A DNA stretch of 64,000 nucleotides from QYQD01 sp040754095 (GCA_040754095.1 JBFMFO010000003.1:80095-144094); one strand, 5' to 3'; numbered from the stretch's first letter, positions 27,022 to 35,523 are shown. The notes: a model not told the origin generated them from the sequence alone. Program-made: numbers and translations.

Positions 27022-28452
27022 ATGAGTGCAGAGCATACAGGTGGCGCTACAGGAAAGATAGCCCAGGTCATTGGAAACGTACTGGATGTGGAATTTGAGC
27101 CGGGACAATTGCCGGCCATTATGAATGCGATCAGGATTACTAACGTGGCTATCAGTGATCAGCCGGAAAATCTAGTTGTGGAGGTGGCACAGCACCTTGG
27201 GGATAATATGGTGCGGTGTATCTCGATGGACACAACAGATGGCCTGATGCGGGGGATGCCGGCGCGTGATACGGGAGCGCCGATTATGGTGCCGGTCGGC
27301 CCTAAGGCCCTGGGGCGCATTATGAACGTAATTGGTAATCCGGTAGATGGTCTGGGCCCGCTTGTGTCGGAGCATATGATGCCTATTCACCGGGCGGCGC
27401 CAACGTTCATCGAGCAGGATACCACGGTAAAGGTCCTTGAGACCGGGGTAAAAGTTATTGACCTGCTGGTGCCCTTTCCCCGTGGCGGTAAGATGGGGAT
27501 GTTTGGTGGCGCTGGTGTTGGTAAGACGGTTGTTATGTTGGAGATGGTCCATAACATTGCTTTGCACCATGGTGGTATCTCGGTATTCTGTGGCGTGGGC
27601 GAGAGGACCCGTGAAGGGAACGACCTCTACCTGGAGATGAAAGAGTCGGGCGTTCTCCCCAAGGCGTGTCTGATCTACGGGCAGATGACTGAGCCTCCCG
27701 GGGCTCGGGCCCGGGTGGCCCTGACCGGGCTGGCGGCTGCCGAGTACTTCCGGGACATAGAAGGTCAGGACGTGCTTGTTTTCATCGATAATATCTTCCG
27801 ATTTACACAGGCAGGCGCGGAAGTTTCGGCGCTTCTGGGCCGTATCCCGAGCGCGGTTGGTTATCAACCGACTCTGGGTACCGACCTCGGTGAATTGCAG
27901 GAGCGTATTACCTCCACCACCAAGGGATCCATCACGGCTGTGCAGTGTGTTTACGTACCGGCAGACGACCTGACTGACCCGGCTCCGGCTACCACCTTTG
28001 CGCACCTTGATGGCACTGTGGTTTTGTCGAGGCCGATTGCGGAGCTCGGGATCTATCCCGCGGTGGATCCGCTCGACTCAACGTCAAGAATCCTGGATCC
28101 TAATGTCGTGGGTGCGGATCACTATTATGTGGCGCGAACGGTTCAGGTGATACTTCAGAAATACAAGGATCTCCAGGATATCATCGCTATCCTTGGTATG
28201 GATGAGCTGTCGGATGAGGACAAGATCACTGTTGGTAGGGCTCGTAGAATTCAGAGATTCCTGTCGCAACCGTTCCATGTGGCCGAGACGTTCACTGGCA
28301 TGGCGGGTAAATTTGTGAAGGTGGAAGAGACAGTCCGAGGCTTTAAAGAGATCATCGAAGGTAAGCATGACGATCTGCCGGAGCAGGCCTTCTATATGGT
28401 TGGCAGTATCGAAGAGGCCAGAGAAAAGGCGAAGAAGATGGCTGCTGCCTAA
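27022..28452 (+). CDS. atpD: F1Fo ATP synthase subunit beta
   Basis: Catalytic subunit of F1. 476 residues with P-loop GGAGVGKTV near residue 157, catalytic GERTREGNDLY (Glu near 193), Walker B DVLVFIDNIFRFTQAG and the family signature around PAVDPLDSTSR. Every key residue is intact. It has the usual DELSDEDK (DELSEED) motif in the C-terminal domain. A long open frame on the opposite strand is a shadow of its codon use. Confidence 0.97.
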   Translation: MSAEHTGGATGKIAQVIGNVLDVEFEPGQLPAIMNAIRITNVAISDQPENLVVEVAQHLGDNMVRCISMDTTDGLMRGMPARDTGAPIMVPVGPKALGRIMNVIGNPVDGLGPLVSEHMMPIHRAAPTFIEQDTTVKVLETGVKVIDLLVPFPRGGKMGMFGGAGVGKTVVMLEMVHNIALHHGGISVFCGVGERTREGNDLYLEMKESGVLPKACLIYGQMTEPPGARARVALTGLAAAEYFRDIEGQDVLVFIDNIFRFTQAGAEVSALLGRIPSAVGYQPTLGTDLGELQERITSTTKGSITAVQCVYVPADDLTDPAPATTFAHLDGTVVLSRPIAELGIYPAVDPLDSTSRILDPNVVGADHYYVARTVQVILQKYKDLQDIIAILGMDELSDEDKITVGRARRIQRFLSQPFHVAETFTGMAGKFVKVEETVRGFKEIIEGKHDDLPEQAFYMVGSIEEAREKAKKMAAA

Positions 28453-28504
28453 GTAGTTGACAAATCATTTGGTTTAGCGACAGAAAGGTACGGAGCAAAA
28501 AAAG

Positions 28505-28921
28505 ATGGCTGATAAGTTATTGCTTGAGGTAACTACACCGAGCCGGATGGTGGTCAGCGAAGAGGTGGATATGGTGGTAGCCCCAGGAGAATGGGGTGAG
28601 TTTGGGGCACTGCCAAACCATGCGGCGTATCTGACGGCTATTAAGTTAGGCGAGTTACGTTATAAGGTAGGCAATAAGACGGAATATGCGATTGTAAGCG
28701 GCGGATTCGCGGAGATAGTTGCTGATCGTGCCACTTTTCTCGTGACCTCTGCCGAGAAGGCGCATGAGGTTGATGTAGCACGGGCACTGAAGGCCAAAGA
28801 GAGAGCCGAGCAGAGATTACAGGCGGCAGCCGCGAAGAGGGAAACTATTGATGTGGTGCGTGCCGAGGCTGCTTTGCAGAGGGCGATATGGCGGCTAAAG
28901 ATAGCTGAGAAGGCAAAATAA
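28505..28921 (+). CDS. atpC: F1Fo ATP synthase subunit epsilon
   Basis: Regulatory rotor subunit. 138 residues: N-terminal beta sandwich (LEVTTPSRMVVSEEVDMVVAPGEWGEFGALPNHA) and C-terminal two-helix hairpin with AKERAEQRLQAA. Last gene of the operon, followed by a strong terminator. Subunits a and c (atpB, atpE) are not in the window and must lie elsewhere, a common split in this group. Confidence 0.95.
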   Translation: MADKLLLEVTTPSRMVVSEEVDMVVAPGEWGEFGALPNHAAYLTAIKLGELRYKVGNKTEYAIVSGGFAEIVADRATFLVTSAEKAHEVDVARALKAKERAEQRLQAAAAKRETIDVVRAEAALQRAIWRLKIAEKAK

Positions 28922-28961
28922 TTATGGCCTAAGGAAAAAGGCTGAGAATAGGTTTGAATGG

Positions 28962-28989
28962 AAAAGGGCAAGCGAGGGCTTGCCCTTTT
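28962..28989 (+). terminator. Rho-independent terminator of atp operon
   Basis: Perfect 12-bp stem, AAAAGGGCAAGC (28962-28973) and GCTTGCCCTTTT (28978-28989) with a GAGG loop, followed by CTTTT. One of the clearest terminators in the window. Confidence 0.93.
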
Positions 28990-28999
28990 CTTTTGGAAT

Positions 29000-29227
29000 T
29001 TCTATAATGAATGTCAGTTGTCACTGGTAAAAGCGATCAACACTCAGCATCAGCATTCAGCTTAAGGTACTATTTGCCTTGGATTTTTTGCTGATGGCTG
29101 ACAGCTGACCGCTGAAAGCGTGAAGTTCGCCCCGGCGAATCGGCCTGTGGCACGACCGAAAACGGTAGTTTCCGGTCGTGCGCTAATCAATGACCGATGA
29201 CTAATGACCAGTGATGTTGCCTATAAT
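29000..29227. repeat. Long composite heptamer element before glmU
   Basis: Begins CTATAATGAATGTCAGTTG, continues TCACTGGTAAAAGCGATCA, then TCAGCAT, TCAGCAT, TCAGCTT units, a spacer, inverted GCTGATG, GCTGACA, GCTGACC units, a GC-rich part (AGTTCGCCCCGGCGAATCGG) shared inverted with 15820-15865, a TTTCCGGTCGTGC hairpin, and ends TGACTAATGACCAGTGATG then TTGCCTATA next to the glmU start. It fills the 308-base gap after atpC apart from the terminator. Confidence 0.75.
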
Positions 29228-29229
29228 AT

Positions 29230-30006
29230 ATGGTTGCGAAAGGTATAGCTTCTGTGCTTGTTAAGGAAAAGGTGTCATTTAAGTTCATAATCCTTGCCGC
29301 GGGAAAAGGGACGCGCATGAAATCTTCCCGGGCCAAGGTATTACACGAGATTATGGGCCGGCCGATGCTGGCCTATGTATTGGACACGGCTGAAAGGCTT
29401 GAATCGTCAGGTACATATGTGATTGTTGGGTATCAGAGCAAGGCGGTACAAGAGACTTTTGGTGACCGGCCGGTTAAGTTTATCTTACAGCACGAGCAAT
29501 TGGGAACCGGACATGCTGTCTTGTGTGCAGCGAGTGAGCTTTCCGGTTATAGCGGAGACGTGGTCATTCTCTGTGGCGACGTACCGTTTTTGAGGCCGGA
29601 GACAGTGAGGGGGCTTATAAAACAACATATAGCCCGGAAGGCGGCATTATCTGTCCTGACGACGATTGTAGATAACCCCGGGCATTATGGCCGGGTGATC
29701 AAAGACGGCAAGGGTAATATCTTAAGGATCGTTGAAGATAAGGATGCTATACCAGATGAAAAAGTGATATGTGAAGTGAATACCGGAATATATTGCGCTA
29801 AATTTCCAGTGGTTATCGATGCCCTGAGAAGGGCAGGAAGAGATAATGTGCAGGGAGAATATTATTTAACCGACGCTGTGCACCTGATCAAAGAGATGGG
29901 CCACAGGGTTATCAGCGTTATTACAGATCGGCAGGATGAGGTTATGGGTATAAACAGTAAGGCAGAGCTGGCCAGAGCGGAAGAGATGATGCGGAATTAT
30001 AAGTAA
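29230..30006 (+). CDS. GlmU-type UDP-GlcNAc pyrophosphorylase, uridylyltransferase domain only
   Basis: Predicted to join UTP and GlcNAc-1-phosphate. The 258 residues match only the N-terminal half of GlmU: nucleotide loop LAAGKGTRMKSS, HEQLGTGHAV, CGDVPFLRP, GRVIKDGKGNI, EVNTGIY and GEYYLTDAV. The left-handed beta-helix acetyltransferase half (about 200 residues) is absent and no remnant follows before rnr. The glucosamine-1-phosphate acetyltransferase must be a separate protein, or this enzyme has another sugar. The ATG at 29230 lies three bases from a repeat; a GTG at 29272 would give the usual short N-terminus. Confidence 0.85.
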   Translation: MVAKGIASVLVKEKVSFKFIILAAGKGTRMKSSRAKVLHEIMGRPMLAYVLDTAERLESSGTYVIVGYQSKAVQETFGDRPVKFILQHEQLGTGHAVLCAASELSGYSGDVVILCGDVPFLRPETVRGLIKQHIARKAALSVLTTIVDNPGHYGRVIKDGKGNILRIVEDKDAIPDEKVICEVNTGIYCAKFPVVIDALRRAGRDNVQGEYYLTDAVHLIKEMGHRVISVITDRQDEVMGINSKAELARAEEMMRNYK

Positions 30007-30029
30007 TGAGTACTGGGTGATGAGTAGTG

Positions 30030-30235
30030 ATAGTCGGATTATATAAACCCGGTATCAGTTTAGCCATTTGAAAACCTGGCTAAACTTCAATTCAAAATGC
30101 AAGATTTAAAGTGCAAAATTCAAAATGTTGATGGTATTTGTCCGAAATTTTACATTTTCCACATTGCATTTTCCATTTTGCAATGAGATTTAGCGCATTT
30201 TAAAAAGCGCTAAATTCTTACTAAGCCGGTTAGGT
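30030..30235. repeat. Inverted heptamer repeats before rnr
   Basis: Nested inverted pairs: GTTTAGCCA with TGGCTAAAC (about 30057-30088), AAATGCA, AAATTCA units with the inverse TTTTGCA, TTTTCCA units, and TTTAGCGCATTTTAAAA closing on AAAGCGCTAAAT (about 30189-30216). The 260-base gap between glmU and rnr holds nothing else but an AT-rich stretch. Confidence 0.7.
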
Positions 30236-30266
30236 TTTGGCTTCGGGAAGATAAAAAGGTGAATGG

Positions 30267-32447
30267 ATGTCCAGAAGAATAACCAGGGAGACAAAAGAAA
30301 GGGCAATCCAGCCCGCAGATGTACTGGCCGCCATGCGCAAGGCAGGGCGGCCTCTTTTTATGCGTGAGATTTTGCAGATTTTAAGCCCTGCGCCACGGAA
30401 TAAAAAGTTCGTAAAAGACATGATAATCCGGATGGGGGAAACCGGTGATCTTATACTACTTAAAGAGGGCCGCTATGGTCTCCCGGAACGTATGAATCTG
30501 GTTACGGGACGTCTGCAGATCAACCCGGGTGGTTTTGGCTTTGTGATCCCGGAAGCAAAAGATATAGAAGACGTATTTATACCGGGACGGGAGATAAAGG
30601 ATGCCATCCACGGCGATCGGGTAATGGTGCGCCTGGAACATGGACTAAGAGGCCGTCGGCCGGAGGGGAGAGTCATCCGTATCCTGGAAAGGAAAGCCAA
30701 ATATGTCGTTGGGGCTTTCACCAGGGGTCGGGGAGCCTCCTACGTAATGCCTGAGGATGAACGATTTCCGTTTGAAGTTGTCATCTCCTCCCGGGAGACC
30801 GCCGGCGCCCGTTCGGATGAAGTGGTGGTGGCGGAGATAACGAATTTCCCCCCGGGGAGGCGAAACCCTGAAGGCCGGATAATAAAAGTGCTTGGCGACC
30901 CGGATGATATAGCCGTACAGACGCAGATGGTCATTTTCAAGCACGGCCTTATCCAGGACTTCAGCCCTGAGGCAGAGGCGCAGGCGCAGTCTCTGCCTTC
31001 CGAGGTTAAAGCCGGGATGGTGAAGGGCCGGGAGGACCTGCGGGGCGTTCTTACCGTGACCATTGATGGAGAGCAGGCCAAAGATTTTGACGATGCTGTA
31101 TCTATAGAGAAGGATCGCCAGGGTTATAATCTCTATGTCTCCATTGCCGATATCAGCCATTATGTGCCGGCAGGAAGTCCTTTGGACGAAGATGCCTATA
31201 AGCGTGGTAACAGTGTCTATTTCCCTAATTTTGTCGTTCCCATGTTTCCGCCCATCCTTTCAGACTATTTAGGCAGCTTGAGGCCCCGGGTGGAGCGACT
31301 GGCCTTTACCGTCTTTATGCATTTTGACCGCCAGGGGAAGATGAGGGAACGTCGTTTTTATAAGAGTGTCATCCAGAGTGACGCCCGTTTAACCTATACA
31401 GAGGTCAAAGGCATCCTGGTGGATAAGGATAGGAGCCTGCGCCGGACATATAGGCCGCTGGTTAAATCATTGGAATGGATGGCTGAGTTAAGTCAGAAAA
31501 TTGCCGGGAATAGACGCCGACGCGGCAGTATTGATTTTGATCTCCCGGAACCGGCCATAATACTTGGCGTGCAAGGAACCTTAGAGGATGTTGTGCGCCG
31601 GGAAAGAAACCTTGCCCATCAGATCATAGAGGAATTTATGATAGCGGCCAACGAGGCTGTGGCCGAGTATATCTCTGAGAGAGATATCCCCTGTCTTTAT
31701 CGCATACACGAGGAGCCTGAGGCGGCAAAAGTCCACAATTTTCTCAATTTTGCCTATTCTCTGGGGTTGCCTATTACGTTTCCGGAAAAGATGACCCCGC
31801 ACTGGTTTCAGCAGGTGCTCGGTTTGGTAGAAGGCGCGCCGGGCGAATATGTGGTTAACACGCTGCTATTGCGTTCCATGAAGCAGGCGGTTTATGCGGC
31901 TGAAAACCGTGGGCATTTTGGTTTAGCCTCAGCCCACTACACCCATTTTACCTCTCCCATCCGCCGCTATGCCGACTTGATAGTACATCGCATCTTGCAC
32001 CATACGCTGGAAGGGAATCCCAAGCCCCTTTATAGCTTAGAGCAGATATCCGAGATAGGCCGGTATATCTCAACGCAGGAACGTCTGGCCATGGAGGCGG
32101 AACGCGAAATGGTGGATCGTCTGCGTGCACGGTTTATGGAGGATAAAATCGGAGAGGAGTACGATGGTATCATATCGGCAGTTACCGCCTTCGGATTTTT
32201 TGTGGAACTACGTGAGATTTTTGTGGAAGGCGTAGTGCGTCTGGTGGACATGGCCGATGATTACTATTATTACGAAGAAAAACACCATCGTCTGGTGGGT
32301 AGAAGAAAAAAGCGGGTTTTCCAGATAGGGGATTTTGTGCGGGTCCAGGTGGCCAGAGTCGATATTCCGCGCCGGCATATTAATCTTGTTCTGGTTATGA
32401 AGTACACATCCAGGGGAGTTTCTGACCTGAGGGAATCAAAAAGGTAG
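30267..32447 (+). CDS. rnr: Ribonuclease R
   Basis: 3'-to-5' exoribonuclease of the RNB family acting on structured RNA. 726 residues: N-terminal winged helix (about 15-75), cold-shock domains (GFGFVIPEAKDIEDVFI), the RNB catalytic domain with IDGEQAKDFDDAVSIE (metal-binding Asp cluster near 275) and HFTSPIRRYADLIVHR near 555, then a C-terminal S1 domain (YDGIISAVTAFGFFVEL). The basic tail is short. It probably shares a transcript with the methyltransferase that follows 31 bases later. Confidence 0.95.
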   Translation: MSRRITRETKERAIQPADVLAAMRKAGRPLFMREILQILSPAPRNKKFVKDMIIRMGETGDLILLKEGRYGLPERMNLVTGRLQINPGGFGFVIPEAKDIEDVFIPGREIKDAIHGDRVMVRLEHGLRGRRPEGRVIRILERKAKYVVGAFTRGRGASYVMPEDERFPFEVVISSRETAGARSDEVVVAEITNFPPGRRNPEGRIIKVLGDPDDIAVQTQMVIFKHGLIQDFSPEAEAQAQSLPSEVKAGMVKGREDLRGVLTVTIDGEQAKDFDDAVSIEKDRQGYNLYVSIADISHYVPAGSPLDEDAYKRGNSVYFPNFVVPMFPPILSDYLGSLRPRVERLAFTVFMHFDRQGKMRERRFYKSVIQSDARLTYTEVKGILVDKDRSLRRTYRPLVKSLEWMAELSQKIAGNRRRRGSIDFDLPEPAIILGVQGTLEDVVRRERNLAHQIIEEFMIAANEAVAEYISERDIPCLYRIHEEPEAAKVHNFLNFAYSLGLPITFPEKMTPHWFQQVLGLVEGAPGEYVVNTLLLRSMKQAVYAAENRGHFGLASAHYTHFTSPIRRYADLIVHRILHHTLEGNPKPLYSLEQISEIGRYISTQERLAMEAEREMVDRLRARFMEDKIGEEYDGIISAVTAFGFFVELREIFVEGVVRLVDMADDYYYYEEKHHRLVGRRKKRVFQIGDFVRVQVARVDIPRRHINLVLVMKYTSRGVSDLRESKR

Positions 32448-32478
32448 CCGCCTGGACTTTGCATCGTAGGCTATTTGC

Positions 32479-33249
32479 GTGAAAACCATTACAGCTAATC
32501 TCGCCAACCTGGCCATTGTTCTGCACAAGCCACGTTATCCGGAGAATATCGGGGCGGCAGCGCGCTGTGCTCTGAACATGGGCATCTCCAAGATAACGGT
32601 GGTGAGTCCGGCCAATCCGGATAGAGAAAAAATGCTTAAGATGGCTACGCATGAGGCGGCGGGCCTGATTGAAGATATGGAGATCCATGACAGCCTGGAC
32701 GCGGCCCTTGCCCCTTTTCAGTATATAGTCGGAACTACGGCCAGGCTGGGCAGACATCGGCAGGCCCTAGAGACGCCGCGGGAACTGGCCGGTCGTATCG
32801 TGGACCTTTCTCAAAATAACTGCGTAGCCCTCCTTTTTGGCCCGGAGAATACAGGCCTGAGCAACGAGGATCTGAGATATTGTCATATTGTGACCACCAT
32901 ACCTACAGCCAATTTTGCTTCGCTTAACCTGGCCCAGGCCGTCATGATTGTATGTTACGAGATACTCATGGCCCGTATGGAAGCCACCTCTCGGGATCGT
33001 ATTACACCGCATCTGGCGACTTCTGCAGAGCTGGAGGGGATGTATGCGGATCTGCAGGGGGCGCTGCTCACAATCGGTTTTCTTAAATCTGGGGAGCAGG
33101 AATATGGCCTTAACCAGGTGCGGGCCTTTCTTTCCCGCGTCAAACTTCTCTCACGGGAGACTCAACTCATCCGCGGCCTCTGCCGGCAGCTTAAATGGTT
33201 TAAAGGTAGCATTCAGCAGTCAGCTGTCAGCGATCAGCAAGGCAAGTAA
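32479..33249 (+). CDS. TrmJ-like SPOUT RNA methyltransferase
   Basis: SpoU/TrmH-type 2'-O-methyltransferase, closest in layout to TrmJ, which modifies position 32 of tRNAs. Motifs: LHKPRYPENIGAAARCALNMG (motif 1 Asn), LLFGPENTGLSNEDL (motif 2) and IPTANFASLNLAQAVMIVCYE (motif 3 with the knot). Starts with GTG at 32479. The last twelve or so residues (SIQQSAVSDQQGK) are encoded by ATTCAGC, AGTCAGC, TGTCAGC, GATCAGC heptamers, so the C-terminal tail is repeat-derived. Confidence 0.88.
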   Translation: MKTITANLANLAIVLHKPRYPENIGAAARCALNMGISKITVVSPANPDREKMLKMATHEAAGLIEDMEIHDSLDAALAPFQYIVGTTARLGRHRQALETPRELAGRIVDLSQNNCVALLFGPENTGLSNEDLRYCHIVTTIPTANFASLNLAQAVMIVCYEILMARMEATSRDRITPHLATSAELEGMYADLQGALLTIGFLKSGEQEYGLNQVRAFLSRVKLLSRETQLIRGLCRQLKWFKGSIQQSAVSDQQGK

Positions 33250-33365
33250 AAATTTATGGGTCATAACTAGATGGCAGCACACTTTTTAAAGTGCTGTTCT
33301 AGTCATGACCCCAATTTATTATTTTCCTCAAAGCTGATAGCTGAAGACTGAAAGCTGAGCGCCCA
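33213..33365. repeat. Inverted heptamer repeats flanking the MITE
   Basis: TCAGCAG, TCAGCTG, TCAGCGA units at 33213-33242 (inside the end of the methyltransferase gene) are mirrored by AGCTGAT, AGCTGAA, GACTGAA, AGCTGAG at about 33333-33360 (against the stop of the TPR gene). The MITE has landed between the two arms. Confidence 0.75.
33258..33312. mobile_element. 55-bp MITE related to the IS1595-type element at the right window end
   Basis: A near-perfect palindrome: left arm GGGTCATAACTAGATGGCAG, right arm the complement of GGGTCATGACTAGAACAGCA, with AGTGC/GCACTTTT in the centre. It closely matches (in reverse orientation) the 5' end of the IS beginning at 63875. The flanks AATTTAT at 33251-33257 and AATTTAT at 33313-33319 look like a target-site duplication (7 bp exact; IS1595 elements usually make 8). 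It has no coding content. It lies inside heptamer repeats between the trmJ-like gene and the TPR gene. Confidence 0.8.
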
Positions 33366-33371
33366 TAAATT

Positions 33372-34319
33372 CTATCTACAGGGCAGATCGAATTCAGGAG
33401 ATGACATCTCTTTAAGTTTTTCTTCAAGATCGGCTATAGGAGATTTGAGATTTCCGGCTTCATCGGCCCTTTTTAGTATTTCAAGCACAAGCGAGGCTTT
33501 TTCCTTGTGTCCGATATTATAACAGACGTTGAAGGCCCTCCAGGCGTATTCAGCGGCCTCAGACCACCTTTCCTGTTTTAGGGTTAACTTGGCCAGCATC
33601 TCCAGGTCAGCAGCGATACCGGGATAATCGAGGTTTTCCTGGTCAAGTTCCAGGGCTTCTACCCATAGGGTTTGGGCCTCCATATAATTTCCCTCAGACA
33701 TGCGTATAAGGCCCAGATTATGGCAGGCTGAAGCCATCCCGGATTTATTATCCCCGGCTTCATATATGGCTATGGCTTTCGATACAGAGTCATTTGCCAT
33801 GGGAAGAAGGCCTTTTTGCCAATATAGGTGTCCCATAAGATTGAGGACAAATGCTTGCTGGACATCATCCTTGCCGCGGGTTGCCGCCTGAAAAGCCTCT
33901 TCCAGGTGTCTTTCGGCCTGGCTTGGATTTTCCGCCTTCAGATCAACCGTAGCCAGATTACTGAGACTGAGAGATAGCCCTGCTTCGTTATCCAGATTAC
34001 GCTGAATGCGGGCGGCCAGGGTGAAAAAATCTCCGGCCTCATTGAGCTTGCCGGTATTCAGGGCCAGCATGCCGAGATTGTTATAGTCATAAGCCATGCC
34101 GGGAAGGTTGTCTGTGGACTGGTTAATTCGCAGGGAATCTTCAAATAAGGACAAGGCCCGGCTATAACAACCCTTTTTAAACCAGCGTAATCCCTGATTG
34201 GCATAATCCAGCGCCTTTTCTTTTTCTAATTCTATAGGCTTCGGCGGCGCGCCTGCACAGCCTGGGAGGCCGGATAACATTAACAGTATGCAGGCTATTA
34301 TCAGAAGACAGCGGCGCAT
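33372..34319 (-). CDS. TPR-repeat lipoprotein of the Mla locus
   Basis: 315 residues. A lipoprotein signal peptide is visible (RRCLLIIACILLMLSGLPGC, lipobox Cys at residue 21), followed by five to seven tetratricopeptide-like repeats (for example YNNLGMLALNTGKLNEAGDFF, NLMGHLYWQKGLLPMA, CHNLGLIRMSEGNYMEA). It should sit in the periplasm, anchored in a membrane, and mediate protein contacts. It starts one base after the MCE gene stop, so it likely belongs to the same lipid transport machine, perhaps in place of a MlaA/MlaC component or as an outer-membrane adaptor. Function inferred from context only. Confidence 0.82.
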   Translation of the reverse strand: MRRCLLIIACILLMLSGLPGCAGAPPKPIELEKEKALDYANQGLRWFKKGCYSRALSLFEDSLRINQSTDNLPGMAYDYNNLGMLALNTGKLNEAGDFFTLAARIQRNLDNEAGLSLSLSNLATVDLKAENPSQAERHLEEAFQAATRGKDDVQQAFVLNLMGHLYWQKGLLPMANDSVSKAIAIYEAGDNKSGMASACHNLGLIRMSEGNYMEAQTLWVEALELDQENLDYPGIAADLEMLAKLTLKQERWSEAAEYAWRAFNVCYNIGHKEKASLVLEILKRADEAGNLKSPIADLEEKLKEMSSPEFDLPCR

Positions 34320-35237
34320 TTATCTTACTCCTCTTGTATCCGGCTGAATAATTCCCTTTTCTTTCGGGGGGATGCCGCCTTTAATGAGCGGACTACGTTT
34401 GGCGGATTCCAGTATCTGGTCCAATTTCTGTAAATTCTCACGCGCTCCCTGGGCAATGGCCGGCGCATCACGACTGGCGGTCTTTATATCATGCAGGATT
34501 TTTCTCATTTCTTGCATGGCTTCCGGCAGGACCCGGGCGGCTTGCTCTACGCCCTGCGATGTCTTCTCAGCGTTAGCCAGTGTGGTCTCCAGGTGGGCCA
34601 TTTGCCGGTCCAGTCTCTCATAAAGGTCATTTTTTACCAGTATGTTCCCCATCCCCTGGCCCCTTTTTATATCATTGGTTATGGCCCGCAGGTCCCAGAG
34701 CGTACCCAATAACGGGCCTTCCGGGTCCTTAAGCTGATCCATCGTCTCCTCGAGGCTGTATAGTATCCGGGTAAGGGCATTGAATTTTTCTTCCAGGTGA
34801 AACTCTTCAGCATAATCACTGAGAGATTTTTTCCTCTTGGAGGGGATGGTTCCCTCTTCAGATATAAGGGGTGACTCCGGCGAACCGGCGGATATAGATA
34901 TATATTCGCTGCCAATGAAGGTGGGACTGGCCACGACCGCTACCGAGTCCCGCCTGATCAATTTTGAGTATCCCTTCAGGATTTTGATGGTGACCCCTAC
35001 CTTGTTTTGCGGGGTGATCTCTAACGAAGTCACCCGCCCCACATCAGTATTAAATATCTTGACGGTGGCCCCTTCCCTGAGGTTGTAGCCCTCATCAAAG
35101 ACAATATTATAGATGCCATAATCCCTAAACCAGGCCTTACCGCGGCCGATGACGATTACGCTTCCGGTTACTACGATGATGGTAAGGATGAGCAAAGCGC
35201 CCACCATCTTTTCCATTGTGCTAAACTTCATTTCCAT
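34320..35237 (-). CDS. MlaD family protein (MCE domain)
   Basis: Substrate-binding subunit of an Mla-type lipid transporter. One N-terminal membrane helix (KMVGALLILTIIVVTGSVIVI), one MCE domain (about 35-120: FDEGYNLREGATVKIFNTDVGRV, SPTFIGSEYISI) and a long helical, coiled-coil tail (about 150-290) ending in a Pro/Lys-rich segment. The start is uncertain: ATG at 35270, 35237 or 35231 are in frame; I use 35237, behind GGGGAGG. A 250-base repeat-filled gap divides it from the ATPase-like gene upstream. Confidence 0.88.
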   Translation of the reverse strand: MEMKFSTMEKMVGALLILTIIVVTGSVIVIGRGKAWFRDYGIYNIVFDEGYNLREGATVKIFNTDVGRVTSLEITPQNKVGVTIKILKGYSKLIRRDSVAVVASPTFIGSEYISISAGSPESPLISEEGTIPSKRKKSLSDYAEEFHLEEKFNALTRILYSLEETMDQLKDPEGPLLGTLWDLRAITNDIKRGQGMGNILVKNDLYERLDRQMAHLETTLANAEKTSQGVEQAARVLPEAMQEMRKILHDIKTASRDAPAIAQGARENLQKLDQILESAKRSPLIKGGIPPKEKGIIQPDTRGVR

Positions 35238-35311
35238 GATCGGATGCTGTTCCTCCCCGGATATTATCAAAACCTAACCACAGAACACAGAGAAACTATA
35301 ACGTACTAATG

Positions 35312-35490
35312 AGTTCAAAGTTTAAAGTTCAAAGTTAAAATCAATGCCAAATGCCAAAGCTCAAAACGTCACTCGTCACTGGTCATTAGTCATTGGTTAA
35401 GTTGGGAGAAAGATAGACCCCTTTTACCAGTGACAAATGACTCTTGACTAATGACTAATGACTTCTACTTTTGTCATTTGGAACTTACGT
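35312..35490. repeat. Inverted heptamer-repeat element inside the Mla locus
   Basis: AAAGTTT, AAAGTTC, AAAGTTA units, then AATGCCA, AATGCCA, AAGCTCA, then TCACTCG, TCACTGG, TCATTAG, TCATTGG; after a short centre (AAGTTGGGAGAAAGATAG) the inverted set CCAGTGA, CAAATGA, CTCTTGA, CTAATGA follows, ending with TTGTCATTTGGAAC. It separates mlaD from the two genes upstream in the locus. Confidence 0.75.
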
Positions 35491-35523
35491 AAAACCCTCT
35501 GTGGTTGTTTTTCACGAAAGTTT

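Noticed and set aside
27172..28005. Long open frame opposite atpD
   Set aside because: It lies wholly inside a conserved gene, has no recognisable domain and reflects codon bias of the + strand gene.
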